A stretch of 64,000 nt of DNA from JALYZC01 sp963725645 (GCA_963725645.1 CAVRZD010000002.1:1-64000), one strand, 5' to 3'. Shown: positions 41,297 through 49,902, counted from the first letter of the stretch. Numbers and translations are program-made. The notes: generated by a model not told the origin, from the sequence alone.

Positions 41297-42712
41297 ATGT
41301 CGAGCCGATCGGCGAACGACACCGCGAGCCCAGCCCGTCGAGGGCGCCGCCCGCAGCGTGCCCGCGTGGTGATCGTCGGCGGCGGGGTCGCCGGACTCGA
41401 GGCTCTGCTGGCGCTGCGCGCGCTGCTCGGCAGCCTGATCGACGTGGTGCTGGTGTCGCCCGAGCGGGACTTCGTCTACGCCCCGATGACGGTGGTCGAG
41501 CCGTTCGGCGCGGGCGAGGCCCGCTCGTTCGAGCTCGCAGGGATCGCGCGCGACCAGCAGGCGGAGCTCCATCTCGACGCCCTCGCGGAAGTCGACGCCG
41601 AGCGACGCCTGGTCCGCACCCTTTCGGGCGCGGAGCTGGCCTACGATGCGCTGGTCGTGGCCGTCGGCGCCCGGCGCCGGCCCTGGCTCCCCGGCGCGTT
41701 GACGTTCCGTGGCCGCGCCGACGCTGAACCACTGCGTGAGCTGCTGTCGGGCCTCGACAGCGGCGAGGTGAGCCGCGTGGCATTCGCCAGCCCGCCGGGG
41801 GAGAGCTGGTCGCTGCCACTGTACGAGCTCGCCCTGTTGACCTCAGCCCATGTCGCGGACCAGGGGCTCACCGAGGTCATCGTGACGGTGGTGACCCCCG
41901 AAGAGTCGCCCCTCGGCCTGTTCGGGGGCACCGCCAGCCGAGCGGTGCGCCAGCTGCTCCTCGACCGGGGAATCGCGCTCCGGACGAGCACCGCGGCCGT
42001 CGCCCTGGACGGCGATCGCCTGAAGGTGGCCCCAGGGGATCCGCTGCGCGTGGACCGGGTGATCGCGATGGCCCGCCTCGAGGGCCCGAGCGTCCCAGGG
42101 CTTCCACACGACCCTCACGGCTTCATTCCCGTCGACGCCCACGGCCGCGTCGAGGGCCTGGAGGGCGTGTACGCGGCGGGCGACGGCACCAACTTCCCGG
42201 TCAAGCAGGGAGGCATCGCGACGCAGCAGGCGGACGCGGTCGCCGACGCATTGGCCGCACAGCTCGGCGCGCCCGTGGAGCCCACGCCCTTCAGGCCGGT
42301 GCTCCGGGGCATGCTGCTCACCGGCCTCGGGCCGACCTATCTCCGGTCGGACATCAGCGGTACGGCCGGGGACCAGTCCGAGGTCGCGACGGAGACGCTT
42401 TGGTGGCCCCCGGCGAAGATCGCGGGTCGTCATCTCGGGCCCTACCTGGCTGCGGTGGGTCGCTCCACGCCACCCGGCCAGACACCTGCGCTTGCCGACC
42501 GCGAGCCGACCGGCAGGTCCGGCGCCATCGTGGCCGCCGAGCGCCGTGCGGGCCGCGACCTGGCGCTCGCGCTCGCCGACGCCGAGGCGGGATGGGGCCA
42601 CTACGACGAGGCGCTGTCGGCGCTCGAGGCGGCCGAGGAGATCGAGGGCACGCTCCCCCCGGAGTACCTCGAGAAACGCGGGCGCTGGCAGCGCGGCGCC
42701 GAGCGCTCCTAA
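41297..42712 (+). CDS. FAD-dependent oxidoreductase with C-terminal extension
   Basis: 471 residues. FAD motif VVIVGGGVAGLEALLALR (about 24-41), FVYAPMTVVEPF, YDALVVAVGARRRP, and FAD-binding end VYAAGDGTNFPVKQGGIATQQADAVADAL. Distantly like the adjacent divergent oxidoreductase (shared GDGTNFPVKQ / GDAGDFPIKQ). About 90 residues after the flavoprotein core form a hydrophilic extension (LALADAEAGWGHYDEALSALEAAEEI). No good ribosome site before the ATG. The 277-base gap to the divergent gene shows no other feature. Confidence 0.88.
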   Translation: MSSRSANDTASPARRGRRPQRARVVIVGGGVAGLEALLALRALLGSLIDVVLVSPERDFVYAPMTVVEPFGAGEARSFELAGIARDQQAELHLDALAEVDAERRLVRTLSGAELAYDALVVAVGARRRPWLPGALTFRGRADAEPLRELLSGLDSGEVSRVAFASPPGESWSLPLYELALLTSAHVADQGLTEVIVTVVTPEESPLGLFGGTASRAVRQLLLDRGIALRTSTAAVALDGDRLKVAPGDPLRVDRVIAMARLEGPSVPGLPHDPHGFIPVDAHGRVEGLEGVYAAGDGTNFPVKQGGIATQQADAVADALAAQLGAPVEPTPFRPVLRGMLLTGLGPTYLRSDISGTAGDQSEVATETLWWPPAKIAGRHLGPYLAAVGRSTPPGQTPALADREPTGRSGAIVAAERRAGRDLALALADAEAGWGHYDEALSALEAAEEIEGTLPPEYLEKRGRWQRGAERS

Positions 42713-42757
42713 CGCCATCCTCTATCCCTGCCGCGCCGGCGGGTATAGCCTCGGCGC

Positions 42758-44346
42758 ATGCCCGGCGAGGCCGATCGCGCGCACGTTCGGTTGGCCGAGC
42801 TCGTCGCCGCGCTGTCGCTGGGCATCGATCTCGGCTTCGGGCAGCCGATGGAGCACGTGTTGCGCCAGTGCCTGATCGCGTTGCGGCTCGCTGAGCGGAT
42901 CGGGCTCGACGAGCAGGAACGGGCGGCGGTCTACTACACGGCCCTGCTCATCAACGTCGGCTGTCACACGGACGCCCACGAGCAGGCGAAGTGGTTCGGC
43001 GACGACATCGCGCTGAAGTCCGCCAAGTACGACCACGACGCTCGGCAGCCTGCGGATGGCGGCGGCGAGCATGCGGCAGCTCGGGTCCGGCAACCCGCCG
43101 CTCCATCGCTTCCGGCTCGGGCTCGAGTTCGCGCTCTCGGGTCACCGGGAGGTGGACGACATGATCAACCACCACGCGGCCATCGCGCGGTCGCTGGCCG
43201 AACAGCTCGGGCTGCCCGACGACGTGCTCGAGTCCGTCGCCGCCGCCTACGAGCAGTGGGACGGGCGGGGCTGGCCGGGCGACGTCGAGGGCGAGGACGT
43301 GCCGATCGCCGCCCGGCTCGCGCAGATGGCCGAGTACATCGAGGTCGCGCACCGCGTCGGCGGGGTCGAGGCGGCGAAGGCCCTCGCCGAGCAGCGCGCC
43401 GGCAAGCAGTTCGATCCCGCCCTGGCCGAGGTCATGTGCAGCGAGGCGGACATGATCCTCGCGGGCCTCGACGGGGCCGCGACGTGGGACGCGGTGATCG
43501 AGGCCGAGCCGGCGCTCGCGGTGGTGCTCTCGGCGGAGCGCTTCGACGCCGCGCTGCTGGCGATCGCGAACTTCGTCGACCTGAAGTCGCCGTACACCCT
43601 CGGCCACGCGCGTGCGGTCGCCGATCTCGCGGCCGAGGCCGGCGTGCAGCTCGGGCTGTCGGCGGACGAGGTGCGCATGCTGCGCCGCGCGGGTCTCGTC
43701 CACGACCTCGGTCGGCTCGGGCGTCTCGAACTCGATCTGGGACAAGCCCGGCCCGCTCGGCGCCGGCGAGTGGGAGCGCGTGCGGATCCATCCGTACCTG
43801 ACCGAGCGCATGCTCCACCAGTCGTCGGCGCTGGCGCCGCTGGGCACGATCGCCGTGCAGCACCGCGAGCGCCTCGACGGGTCCGGCTACCCGCGCGGGC
43901 TCTCGGGCGCCGCGATCTCCCGCCCGGCGCGGATCCTCGGCGCCGCCGACGCCTACCAGGCGATGCGCGAGCCGCGTCCGCACCGGCCACGCCCGGTCGG
44001 CCGACGAGGCGGCCGCCGAGCTGCGGGCCGACGTCAGAGCCGGGCGCCTCGACGCCGAGGCGGTCGAGGCGGTGCTCGGCGCCGCCGGCCATCGGGTCGC
44101 CGCGCCGCCGCGAGGGACCGGCCGGCCTGACGCCCCGGGAGATCGAGGTGCTCAGGCTGCTCGCGCGCGGGCTGTCGAACAAGCAGATCGCCGAGCGCCT
44201 CGTGATCTCGCCGAAGACGGTCGGCAACCACGTCGAGCACATCTACACGAAGATCGACGCCTCGACGCCGAGCGGCGGCGAGCCTGTTCGCGATGCAGCA
44301 CGGCCTGCTCCCGGAGGAGGAGTTCGCCGCGGGCGTCCCCGCCTGA
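42758..44346 (+). pseudogene. HD-GYP/HD-domain regulator with C-terminal LuxR HTH, five +1 frameshifts
   Basis: Reading across three frames gives a continuous protein of about 525 residues: MPGEADRAHVRLAELV; KYDHDLGSLRMAAASMRQLG; HREVDDMINHHAAIARSL; SPYTLGHARAVADLAAEAG and LVHDLGRLGVSNSIWDKPG (second HD part); HRERLDGSGYPRGL (HD-GYP motif); LTPREIEVLRLLARGLSNKQIAERL (LuxR HTH); ending MQHGLLPEEEFAAGVPA. Shifts are single extra G/C bases near 43039, 43728, 44005, 44105 and 44270. TAGCCT (42746-42751) lies 6 bases before the ATG. Either a recent pseudogene or sequence error; conserved motifs survive on both sides of every shift. Confidence 0.75.
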
Positions 44347-44432
44347 ACGCGCGAAAGATGGGTCAAACGCCTCATGACGCCGCGCCCGCCCGCGCGTAGC
44401 CTGCGGCCACACCAACCGAAGGGGATGGAGAG

Positions 44433-44810
44433 ATGCCGAAGGTTTCGAAGGAGAGCGCGGCGCAGGTCGACGACCACGGTCCGGTCGAGGATCGGCACGA
44501 GGACGTCGACGGCTACACCGTGAATTTCGTGTCCTTTCGCGAGGACGTCGACGCGACCCCGCTCCTGAAGGGGCTCGACGGGGACAGCTGCCAGTGCCCG
44601 CACTGGGGGTACGTGACCAAGGGCAGGCTGACCTTTCGCTTCCCGGACCACGAAGAGGTGTTCGAGGCGGGCGATGCCTTCTACCTGCCGCCGGGCCACG
44701 TGCCCCTGGCCGATGCCGGCAGCGAGTACGTCCAGTTCAGCCCGGCCAAGGAGCTGAAGGAGACCGCGGACGCGATGATGCGGAACATGCAGGCGATGCA
44801 GGGCGCCTGA
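44433..44810 (+). CDS. Cupin-domain protein
   Basis: 125 residues. Cupin barrel with CPHWGYVTKGRLTFRFPDHEEVFEAGDAFYLPPGHVPL: His and Glu residues in the usual metal positions, and a CQCPHW cysteine pair at the entry. GAAGGGG lies upstream of ATG 44433 within the leader; a -10-like TAGCCT is at 44397-44402. Function unknown; single-gene unit. Confidence 0.85.
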   Translation: MPKVSKESAAQVDDHGPVEDRHEDVDGYTVNFVSFREDVDATPLLKGLDGDSCQCPHWGYVTKGRLTFRFPDHEEVFEAGDAFYLPPGHVPLADAGSEYVQFSPAKELKETADAMMRNMQAMQGA

Positions 44811-44835
44811 GCGAGGCGTCGCAGCGAGTCGTCAC

Positions 44836-44919
44836 TCAGGCGGCCGGGCCCACCCTGCTCACCGAGAACGCGGCGCCCGCCCGCGGGACCCCGGGCTGAT
44901 ATCCGTCGCGCTCTCTCAT
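44836..44919 (-). pseudogene. Remnant of a glyoxalase/VOC-family gene (first 12 codons)
   Basis: Reads MRERDGYQPGVP, the usual opening of actinobacterial VOC proteins (which continue CWVDxxxPD), but then AGAAFSVSRVGPAA and a stop. It overlaps the end of the DUF899 remnant by the ATGA pattern of an old operon. Confidence 0.45.
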
Positions 44920-45205
44920 CGCTGCTCCTCGCCCGCCGACTCCGCGTACTCGTCGTGGCGGCGCCACCAGGCGTACGGCGGCGTCTGGGGCCGGCCGGCG
45001 GGTGAGTCCTCCCACGACTCCTGCCGACCGAGTGGCGTGAGGTCGAGGAACGTTCAGGTGCTGCCGAGCGCCTCGACGCCGCGACCCGCCGTGAAGTACG
45101 TGCGGAACACCCTGTCGCCATCGCAGAGGAAGACGCTGAGCCCGAAGGTCTCGCGCTGGTCGCTCGTGCCCCCGAAGTCGACGTGGGTCGAAGGGAGCAG
45201 GCCGG
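44916..45205 (-). pseudogene. Remnant of a DUF899 (thioredoxin-like) gene with an internal TGA
   Basis: The minus strand reads DFGGTSDQRETFGLSVFLCD, then GDRVFRTYFTAGRGVEALGST, TGA at 45054-45056, then TFLDLTPLGRQESWEDSPAG, RPQTPPYAWWRRHDEYAESA and a stop at 44916-44918. Homologues have Trp at the TGA position (TGG to TGA). The N-terminal half is missing: upstream sequence to 45383 gives only a short unrelated frame (MKILDALRDRAAAKRV). Together with the VOC remnant and the frameshifted gene upstream, this marks a decaying stretch. Confidence 0.6.
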
Positions 45206-45383
45206 CGCTGAAGCGGTTCCTGGCGCTGTTCCCGCTGCCCGACCCCGCCGCGCCCGCGGTCGAGCGGTCAGCGTAGCCGGGGGGCGCAGCTGCGCGTCAC
45301 CGCGTCCAGCACGCTGGCGCGGCGGCGCCCGTACTCGCGCACACGCTTGGCCGCAGCTCGATCGCGAAGGGCGTCGAGGATCT

Positions 45384-45674
45384 TCATCTGGCGTCTCCGG
45401 TCGGTGCGCTGAGGATGTCGAGGAGATCGCCGATCTTCTGGTTGCGGCCGATCCGCTCCGGCAGGGGCAGGTGCTGGCTGATCGTGTAGCGGTTGCGCCG
45501 ACCGTCACGCTTTCGGGCCAGATACCCGGCCTCGTCGAGCTCGCGGACGATGCGATGGGCGGCCCGCTCGGTGATTCCCACCTGGTCGCCGATGTCGCGC
45601 AGGCGGATGCCGGGATCGTTGGCGATGCAGAGCAGCACCTGGGCATGATTGCTGAGAAAAGTCCACCCGGGCAT
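45384..45674 (-). CDS. Winged-helix transcriptional regulator (MarR/ArsR-like)
   Basis: 96 residues from ATG 45674. HTH in VLLCIANDPGIRLRDIGDQV, GITERAAHRIVRELDEAGYL, followed by the wing ARKRDGRRNRYTI. TACCCT (reverse strand of 45683-45688) lies 8 bases before the ATG, so a leaderless transcript is likely; a GTG at 45692 would lie before the -10 box. The perfect inverted repeat at 45692-45709 between this gene and the divergent zinc-ribbon gene is its probable operator. Confidence 0.8.
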   Translation of the reverse strand: MPGWTFLSNHAQVLLCIANDPGIRLRDIGDQVGITERAAHRIVRELDEAGYLARKRDGRRNRYTISQHLPLPERIGRNQKIGDLLDILSAPTGDAR

Positions 45675-45691
45675 GACGTTGCAGGGTATCA

Positions 45692-45709
45692 CTAGAACAC
45701 GATTTCTAG
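45692..45709 (+). promoter_or_regulatory. Inverted repeat between divergent regulator and zinc-ribbon gene
   Basis: CTAGAA (45692-45697) and TTCTAG (45704-45709) with 6 bases between. It lies just upstream of the regulator's -10 box and before TAACAT (about 45724-45729), a possible -10 of the plus-strand gene. Confidence 0.6.
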
Positions 45710-45755
45710 CTTTCTATGTCATGCTAACATCGTCGTCCCAACGGAAGGGGCCACT

Positions 45756-46097
45756 GTGCCCTACTTCAAGTGCGTAGCGTGCAGGATCCGGCTCGACCGG
45801 GCGAGTCCGGAGGTGACGCTGTTCGACGGCCTGTGTCCGATGTGCGGGACGGCCCTGGAACCGGCCAAGGACCTCACCGAGCTGGTCGGCTTCCGTGCGT
45901 TCGACCTTGCACAGGGTGACCGATCGTTCGACCCCCCTTCCGGCGGGCACGACCAGTTCGTCGGGCGGTTGCTCGACGCCATGGCGCAGCGCGAATCGGC
46001 GCAGGGGCCGGCGCAGCTCGACGCCGAGCGCTGGCTCGACGAGGGCGGGAGCTTCAGCAGCGAGGCGGTGGTCAGGTGGACGCCTCCCAACAGCTGA
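45756..46097 (+). CDS. Small zinc-ribbon protein
   Basis: 113 residues, GTG start with GGAAGGGG upstream. N-terminal zinc ribbon: CVAC (7-10) and CPMC (about 28-31). The rest is acidic and helical (LVGRLLDAMAQRESAQGPAQLDAERWLDEGG) with no known motif. Divergent from the winged-helix gene and followed by another short zinc-ribbon frame overlapping its end; a shared redox or metal-sensing role is only a guess. Confidence 0.7.
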   Translation: MPYFKCVACRIRLDRASPEVTLFDGLCPMCGTALEPAKDLTELVGFRAFDLAQGDRSFDPPSGGHDQFVGRLLDAMAQRESAQGPAQLDAERWLDEGGSFSSEAVVRWTPPNS

Positions 46098-46279
46098 CCT
46101 ATCGCTGTCGCTGCGACCACGTTCTGAACGTCCGCGGCGGCGGCCGCCACCGGATCTTCTTCGAGCCGGCCGACTTCGGTCTCGGCGACCCGATCCTGAA
46201 TGGGGTCTGCCCAGCCTGCGCCCGCCCGCTGCCCGGCAAGGGTCATCGTGGCGGCGGCGCTGCGCGGAAGCACCGCTGA
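46076..46279 (+). CDS. Second short zinc-ribbon protein
   Basis: 67 residues, GTG start overlapping the previous gene by 22 bases. CRC (10-12) and CPAC (about 44-47) could make one zinc site; between them, strands HVLNVRGGGRHRIFFEPADFG. Ends in a basic tail. No ribosome site visible, so its reality rests on the Cys pattern and coding-like composition. Confidence 0.5.
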   Translation: MDASQQLTYRCRCDHVLNVRGGGRHRIFFEPADFGLGDPILNGVCPACARPLPGKGHRGGGAARKHR

Positions 46280-46358
46280 CATGGACACACGACCTGGACG
46301 CGCTTTACCTGGGGTTGGGCCGGGAGCACTACCGTCCCCAGCCAAAGAGAGGACAGCG

Positions 46359-46577
46359 ATGAGATTCCCCGAGACACCCCGCAAGGGAACCGAAGGCCAC
46401 CGGGACGCCGTCAGGCGCCTGGAGGAGGCGAAGGTCGAACAGATCCACACGCGCGAGCGCTACGACGGCGTCACCGGGACGGAGGAGGAGCGGGGCGCGG
46501 CCGATGCCCTGGCTGCCTCCCACGAACGGGTGGCGGCACGCGAGGCGTGGGTCAGCTGGGTCGAGCGCGGCTACTAA
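46359..46577 (+). CDS. Small hypothetical helical protein
   Basis: 72 residues: MRFPETPRKGTEGHRDAVRRLEEAKVEQIHTRERYDGVTGTEEERGAADALAA and so on, highly charged and helical. GAGAGGAC ends 6 bases before the ATG. No family recognised. It lies 18 bases before greA in the same direction and may be co-transcribed. Confidence 0.6.
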   Translation: MRFPETPRKGTEGHRDAVRRLEEAKVEQIHTRERYDGVTGTEEERGAADALAASHERVAAREAWVSWVERGY

Positions 46578-46595
46578 CGGCGCCCAGCTGCGAAC

Positions 46596-47096
46596 ATGGC
46601 GCCCGGTGACGGCGTGAGCACATCCGATCCCGGCGGCGAGGCGATCACCAGCGTCGGCCTGGATCTCCTGAGAGCCGAGCTCGCCGACCTCGAGACGGCT
46701 GGCCGCGCCGACATGGCCGCGCGCATCAATGCGGCACGCCAGCTCGGCGACCTCAAGGAGAACGCCGAGTACCACATCGCCAAGGAGGACCAGGCGCACC
46801 TGGAGACCAAGATCCTGCGCCTCCGAGAGCGCCTGCGCAACGCGGTCGTCGTCGAGACCGACCGCGACGCGGCGACCCTCGCGTTCGGCCGCTCCGCCGA
46901 GGTCCTCGACGAGGAGAGCGGCCGGCTCCACACCTGGACCATCGTCGGCCCCACGGAGGCCGACCTCGCCCAGGGCAAGCTCTCGTCCGAGTCGCCCGTC
47001 GCGCGGGCACTGCTGGGGCGGGCGCCCGGCGAGGCCGTGGCGGTCACGACGCCGCGCGGGACGCGGAGCTACCGCGTCACCAAGCTCGTCTCCTAG
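46596..47096 (+). CDS. greA: Transcription elongation factor GreA/GreB family
   Basis: 166 residues. The N-terminal coiled coil (about 15-85) carries the tip motif GDLKENAEYHIAKE with the acidic residues that stimulate RNA cleavage by RNA polymerase; the C-terminal FKBP-like domain includes WTIVGPTEADLAQGKLSSESPVARALLGRAPGEAV. Rescues backtracked RNA polymerase. Ends in CTAG, which is also the stop of the convergent methyltransferase gene. The cell may hold another GreA elsewhere; this could be the accessory copy. Confidence 0.92.
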   Translation: MAPGDGVSTSDPGGEAITSVGLDLLRAELADLETAGRADMAARINAARQLGDLKENAEYHIAKEDQAHLETKILRLRERLRNAVVVETDRDAATLAFGRSAEVLDEESGRLHTWTIVGPTEADLAQGKLSSESPVARALLGRAPGEAVAVTTPRGTRSYRVTKLVS

Positions 47097-47992
47097 CTCT
47101 TCTCGAGCACGAGCCGGTAGTGGTCGAGCAGCTCGCGCTCGAAGCAGACGCTGTTGGCGCTCACGCCGGAGGTGAACGCCAGGCGGAAGGACGGGCTGGT
47201 GAGCCAGCGGGGGACGAGCCGGGCCTTGAGCAGGTATTTCTGCAGGCTCGGCTCGCCAAAGCGCTTCCGCCACTGGCGGATCGTCTCGATGTAGTCGAGC
47301 CGGCCGCTGACGCTCGAGACCAGGCGGAAATGCGGTTCGGCGTTGCGGATGATCTGCTCCTGCCCGAAGGGCAGCCACGAGCCCGGGAACTGGTACCCCA
47401 TCAGCGCGACGTACCAGGCGTCGGAGTCCCGCGGGGCATCGATGCTGACCTCGTCCGGCGGGATCATGTTCCGCCCGAAGACCATCGTCTGGAGGTACAG
47501 GCGACCGTTGTCGGGCAGCACGCTCGCGACCTTGCCGAAGAGCTCCCGGTAGACCTCGTCCTGCTTGCCGGCGGCGTAGTCCTCCGGCGAGCAGAAGTGC
47601 TCGAAGGCACCGAGGCTCGCCACGGCGTCGAAGGGGCCGAACGTGTCCCGCGTGACCGCCCGCGCGTCCTGGAGGCGCACGTCGAGCCCGTGCCGCCGGC
47701 AGGCGGCGGCCTGTGCCGACGACAGCGTCACGCCGACGCCCTCGGCCTCGCGGCTGCGGATGAAGTTCAGGAGCGGCCCCCAGCCGCAGCCGAGGTCGAG
47801 CACCCGCCGATCGGGGCCGATCCCGATCTGCTCGGCCACGTACTCGTGCTTGCGCCGCTGCGCCTCCTCCAGGCTGAGGGAGAAGTCGCCGTCGTACTTC
47901 GCGCCGCTGAAGTCCGCGAGCTCGCCCAGGCTGAGCCGGAAGATCCGGTCGATCAGCGAGTAGGTGAACTCGAGGTCCGCGCGCTCAGCCAT
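47093..47992 (-). CDS. Cyclopropane-fatty-acid synthase-family methyltransferase
   Basis: 299 residues. CFA/mycolic-acid-cyclopropane-synthase type: SAM motif VLDLGCGWGPLLNFI (about 64-78), GVGVTLSSAQAAACRRHGLDVRLQDAR, and SLGAFEHFCSPEDYAAGKQDEVYRELF. Adds a methylene or methyl group to unsaturated fatty acyl chains of phospholipids. Located 30 bases downstream of a desaturase gene on the same strand, which would provide the double bonds; the two probably act in sequence. Confidence 0.88.
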   Translation of the reverse strand: MAERADLEFTYSLIDRIFRLSLGELADFSGAKYDGDFSLSLEEAQRRKHEYVAEQIGIGPDRRVLDLGCGWGPLLNFIRSREAEGVGVTLSSAQAAACRRHGLDVRLQDARAVTRDTFGPFDAVASLGAFEHFCSPEDYAAGKQDEVYRELFGKVASVLPDNGRLYLQTMVFGRNMIPPDEVSIDAPRDSDAWYVALMGYQFPGSWLPFGQEQIIRNAEPHFRLVSSVSGRLDYIETIRQWRKRFGEPSLQKYLLKARLVPRWLTSPSFRLAFTSGVSANSVCFERELLDHYRLVLEKS

Positions 47993-48022
47993 GTCCCGCG
48001 AACCCTACGGCCGGTGGTCCGG

Positions 48023-49069
48023 TCAGTGCGAGCCGACGGCCCTGCGCGCCTGCGCCCAGGTCACCAGGCGCCCGCGATCCTCGTCCCAGAGCTTGAGCCG
48101 TACGGTGCGAAAGCCGTCCCAGAGGGAGAGCGTGGGTACTCCGTGGAAGATCGGATTCGCGTCGTGGGCGCGCTGCAGGTTGTAGTTGGGAATGCGGGCG
48201 CTGAGGTGGTGGACGTGATGCACGCCGATGTTGCCGGTGAAGAACTGCAGGATCCTCGGCAGCTTGAGGTAGGAGCTGCCCTGGAGGGCGGCGTCGGCAT
48301 AGCTCCACTCCTCCGTGCTCTCCCAGTAGGCGTCCTCGAACTGGTGCTGGACGAAGAAGAGGAACACGCCGGCGGACCCGGCGAGCCAGGCCGTCGGCAG
48401 CTGCACGAGCAGGAACGCCTCCCAGCCGATCAGCCAGCAGAGCCCGCCGACGAGGACGGCGAGCGCGATGTTGGTCGCGATCACGCTGCGCCGGATCCGT
48501 GGTCGCGCGCCCTTGGGCACGAACCGCGGCCCGATCATCAGCGCCCAGATCGGCCCCACCCCGAACATCACGAGCGGGTTGCGGAAGAGCCGGTAGCCCA
48601 TCCGCTTGTGCCAGGGCAGGGCGTGGTACTCGGCGACGGTGAGCGTCGGCACGTCGCCGACGCCGCGGCGGTCGAGGTCGCCGGACGTGGCGTGGTGGAC
48701 AGCGTGGTTGTGCCGCCAGCTGTGGAACGGCGAATAGACGAGCAGTCCGAGGGCGACGCCGAGCCAGGCGTTCGCGCGCTTGGACGGCAGGAACGAGCCG
48801 TGCGTGCAGTCGTGGAAGAGGATGTACGTCCGCAGCAGGAACCCTGAGGCGGGCACCGCGATGACGAGCACCAGCAGGTACGAGACGCTCAGGGTCAGGT
48901 ACATCAGGTAGGAGAGCGCGAGGTACGGCACCACCGAGGTGGCGATGTCGAGCAGGCTGCGGGCCATGTTCGGCTTCGCGTATGGGGCGAGCGCCTCTCG
49001 CCAGAAGGGTCGTTGCGAGCGGGGCTTCCCGCTCCGGTCGACCGGGGTCCCAGCAACAGCTTGGCTCAT
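48023..49069 (-). CDS. Membrane fatty acid desaturase
   Basis: 348 residues. Three His boxes of the di-iron acyl desaturases: HDCTHGS (about 87-93), HNHAVHH (about 119-125) and HHVHH (about 288-292), among about four membrane helices. Introduces cis double bonds into acyl chains using oxygen and reduced ferredoxin or similar. It is the first gene of the two-gene lipid operon, with the 350-base regulatory-looking gap upstream. Confidence 0.92.
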   Translation of the reverse strand: MSQAVAGTPVDRSGKPRSQRPFWREALAPYAKPNMARSLLDIATSVVPYLALSYLMYLTLSVSYLLVLVIAVPASGFLLRTYILFHDCTHGSFLPSKRANAWLGVALGLLVYSPFHSWRHNHAVHHATSGDLDRRGVGDVPTLTVAEYHALPWHKRMGYRLFRNPLVMFGVGPIWALMIGPRFVPKGARPRIRRSVIATNIALAVLVGGLCWLIGWEAFLLVQLPTAWLAGSAGVFLFFVQHQFEDAYWESTEEWSYADAALQGSSYLKLPRILQFFTGNIGVHHVHHLSARIPNYNLQRAHDANPIFHGVPTLSLWDGFRTVRLKLWDEDRGRLVTWAQARRAVGSH

Positions 49070-49185
49070 GATCCTCCGCGGGGCGAAAGCGCCCCGGCCC
49101 GTCGTTTAGATGACAAACCTGTCCTGATAACCGTATCCCCTATTGGGTCCGCTTTGGCGAAATGACCGATATGGCGCGCTGCCAC

Positions 49186-49201
49186 CCACGATCGATCGTG
49201 G
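49186..49201. promoter_or_regulatory. 16-bp perfect palindrome upstream of the desaturase gene
   Basis: CCACGATCGATCGTGG lies in the 349-base gap between the divergent desaturase and MarR genes. It has the size and symmetry of a repressor site. The MarR protein encoded next to it is the nearest candidate, but no second copy of the site is seen to test this. Confidence 0.5.
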
Positions 49202-49214
49202 TCCTGACCACAGA

Positions 49215-49240
49215 ACGAGCGGGCCATGAAGCCCGCTCGT
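49215..49240 (+). other. Perfect 10-bp hairpin in the desaturase-MarR gap
   Basis: ACGAGCGGGC (49215-49224), loop CATGAA, GCCCGCTCGT (49231-49240). No T-run follows on either side, so it is not a standard terminator; it may shape the leader RNA of one gene or be a second binding site. Confidence 0.5.
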
Positions 49241-49418
49241 GACTGCGCTCCGACCCCCCTGACTGCTCAAGAGCCCCAGGACTTACGTGTTGTGCCTGGC
49301 GGGCAAAACACTCCCGGGCCCGGGCGGGCCCGAGTAGGGGTCAGGCGGGGTTAGCCTACAGCGGATCCCGCCGCGAGGGGAGTCAAACCGCCGGCGCGTC
49401 CGCCGCTACGCTTGTTCC

Positions 49419-49895
49419 ATGGCTGCCGCTCCCGCAACCGCCCCGCCCCGCCTCTCCGCCGACGAGGCCGACGCCTGGTTCGGCGTCCTCAACGCTCAGG
49501 CCGCCCTCGTGCGGGCGGTGGACGGGGAGCTGCTGGCCGCGCACCGGCTCAGCTGCAGCTCGCACGAGGTGCTGTACCGCCTCGCCCACTCCGAGGACGG
49601 CCACCTCTCCATCGGTGAGCTCGGCGCCGCCGTCGTCATCAGCCCGAGCCGCGTGTCGCGCGTCGTCGACGGGATGAGTGCGCTGGGGCTCGTCGAGCGG
49701 GTCGCCTGCCCGACCGACGCGCGCGTCTCGCACGTGGTCATCACCGACGCCGGGCGCGCCGCGCTGCCCGAGATCGAGCGGACGTTCCAGCGCGCGGTGC
49801 GCGAGCACTTCCTCGGCCGGCTGACGGCGACGCAGGTGCGCCAGCTCGCCGCCATCATGCGCCGCCTCGACACGCCCGTCGAGTGCGCGGACTAG
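49419..49895 (+). CDS. MarR-family transcriptional regulator
   Basis: 158 residues. Winged helix at about 55-105: LSIGELGAAVVISPSRVSRVVDGMSALGLVERVACPTDARVSHVVIT. TACGCT (49407-49412) lies 6 bases before the ATG with no ribosome site: leaderless. Divergent from the desaturase operon across 349 bases that hold a palindrome and a hairpin, which suggests control of that operon (inference). Confidence 0.9.
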   Translation: MAAAPATAPPRLSADEADAWFGVLNAQAALVRAVDGELLAAHRLSCSSHEVLYRLAHSEDGHLSIGELGAAVVISPSRVSRVVDGMSALGLVERVACPTDARVSHVVITDAGRAALPEIERTFQRAVREHFLGRLTATQVRQLAAIMRRLDTPVECAD

Positions 49896-49902
49896 CGCTG
49901 CG

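Noticed and set aside
45054..45056. TGA read as selenocysteine or tryptophan in the DUF899 remnant
   Set aside because: The expected residue is Trp, no SECIS-like element was sought with success, and the gene also lacks its N-terminus; a decayed gene is simpler.
49215..49240. Hairpin as an intrinsic terminator
   Set aside because: No T-run on either side, and both neighbouring genes start, rather than end, at this gap.
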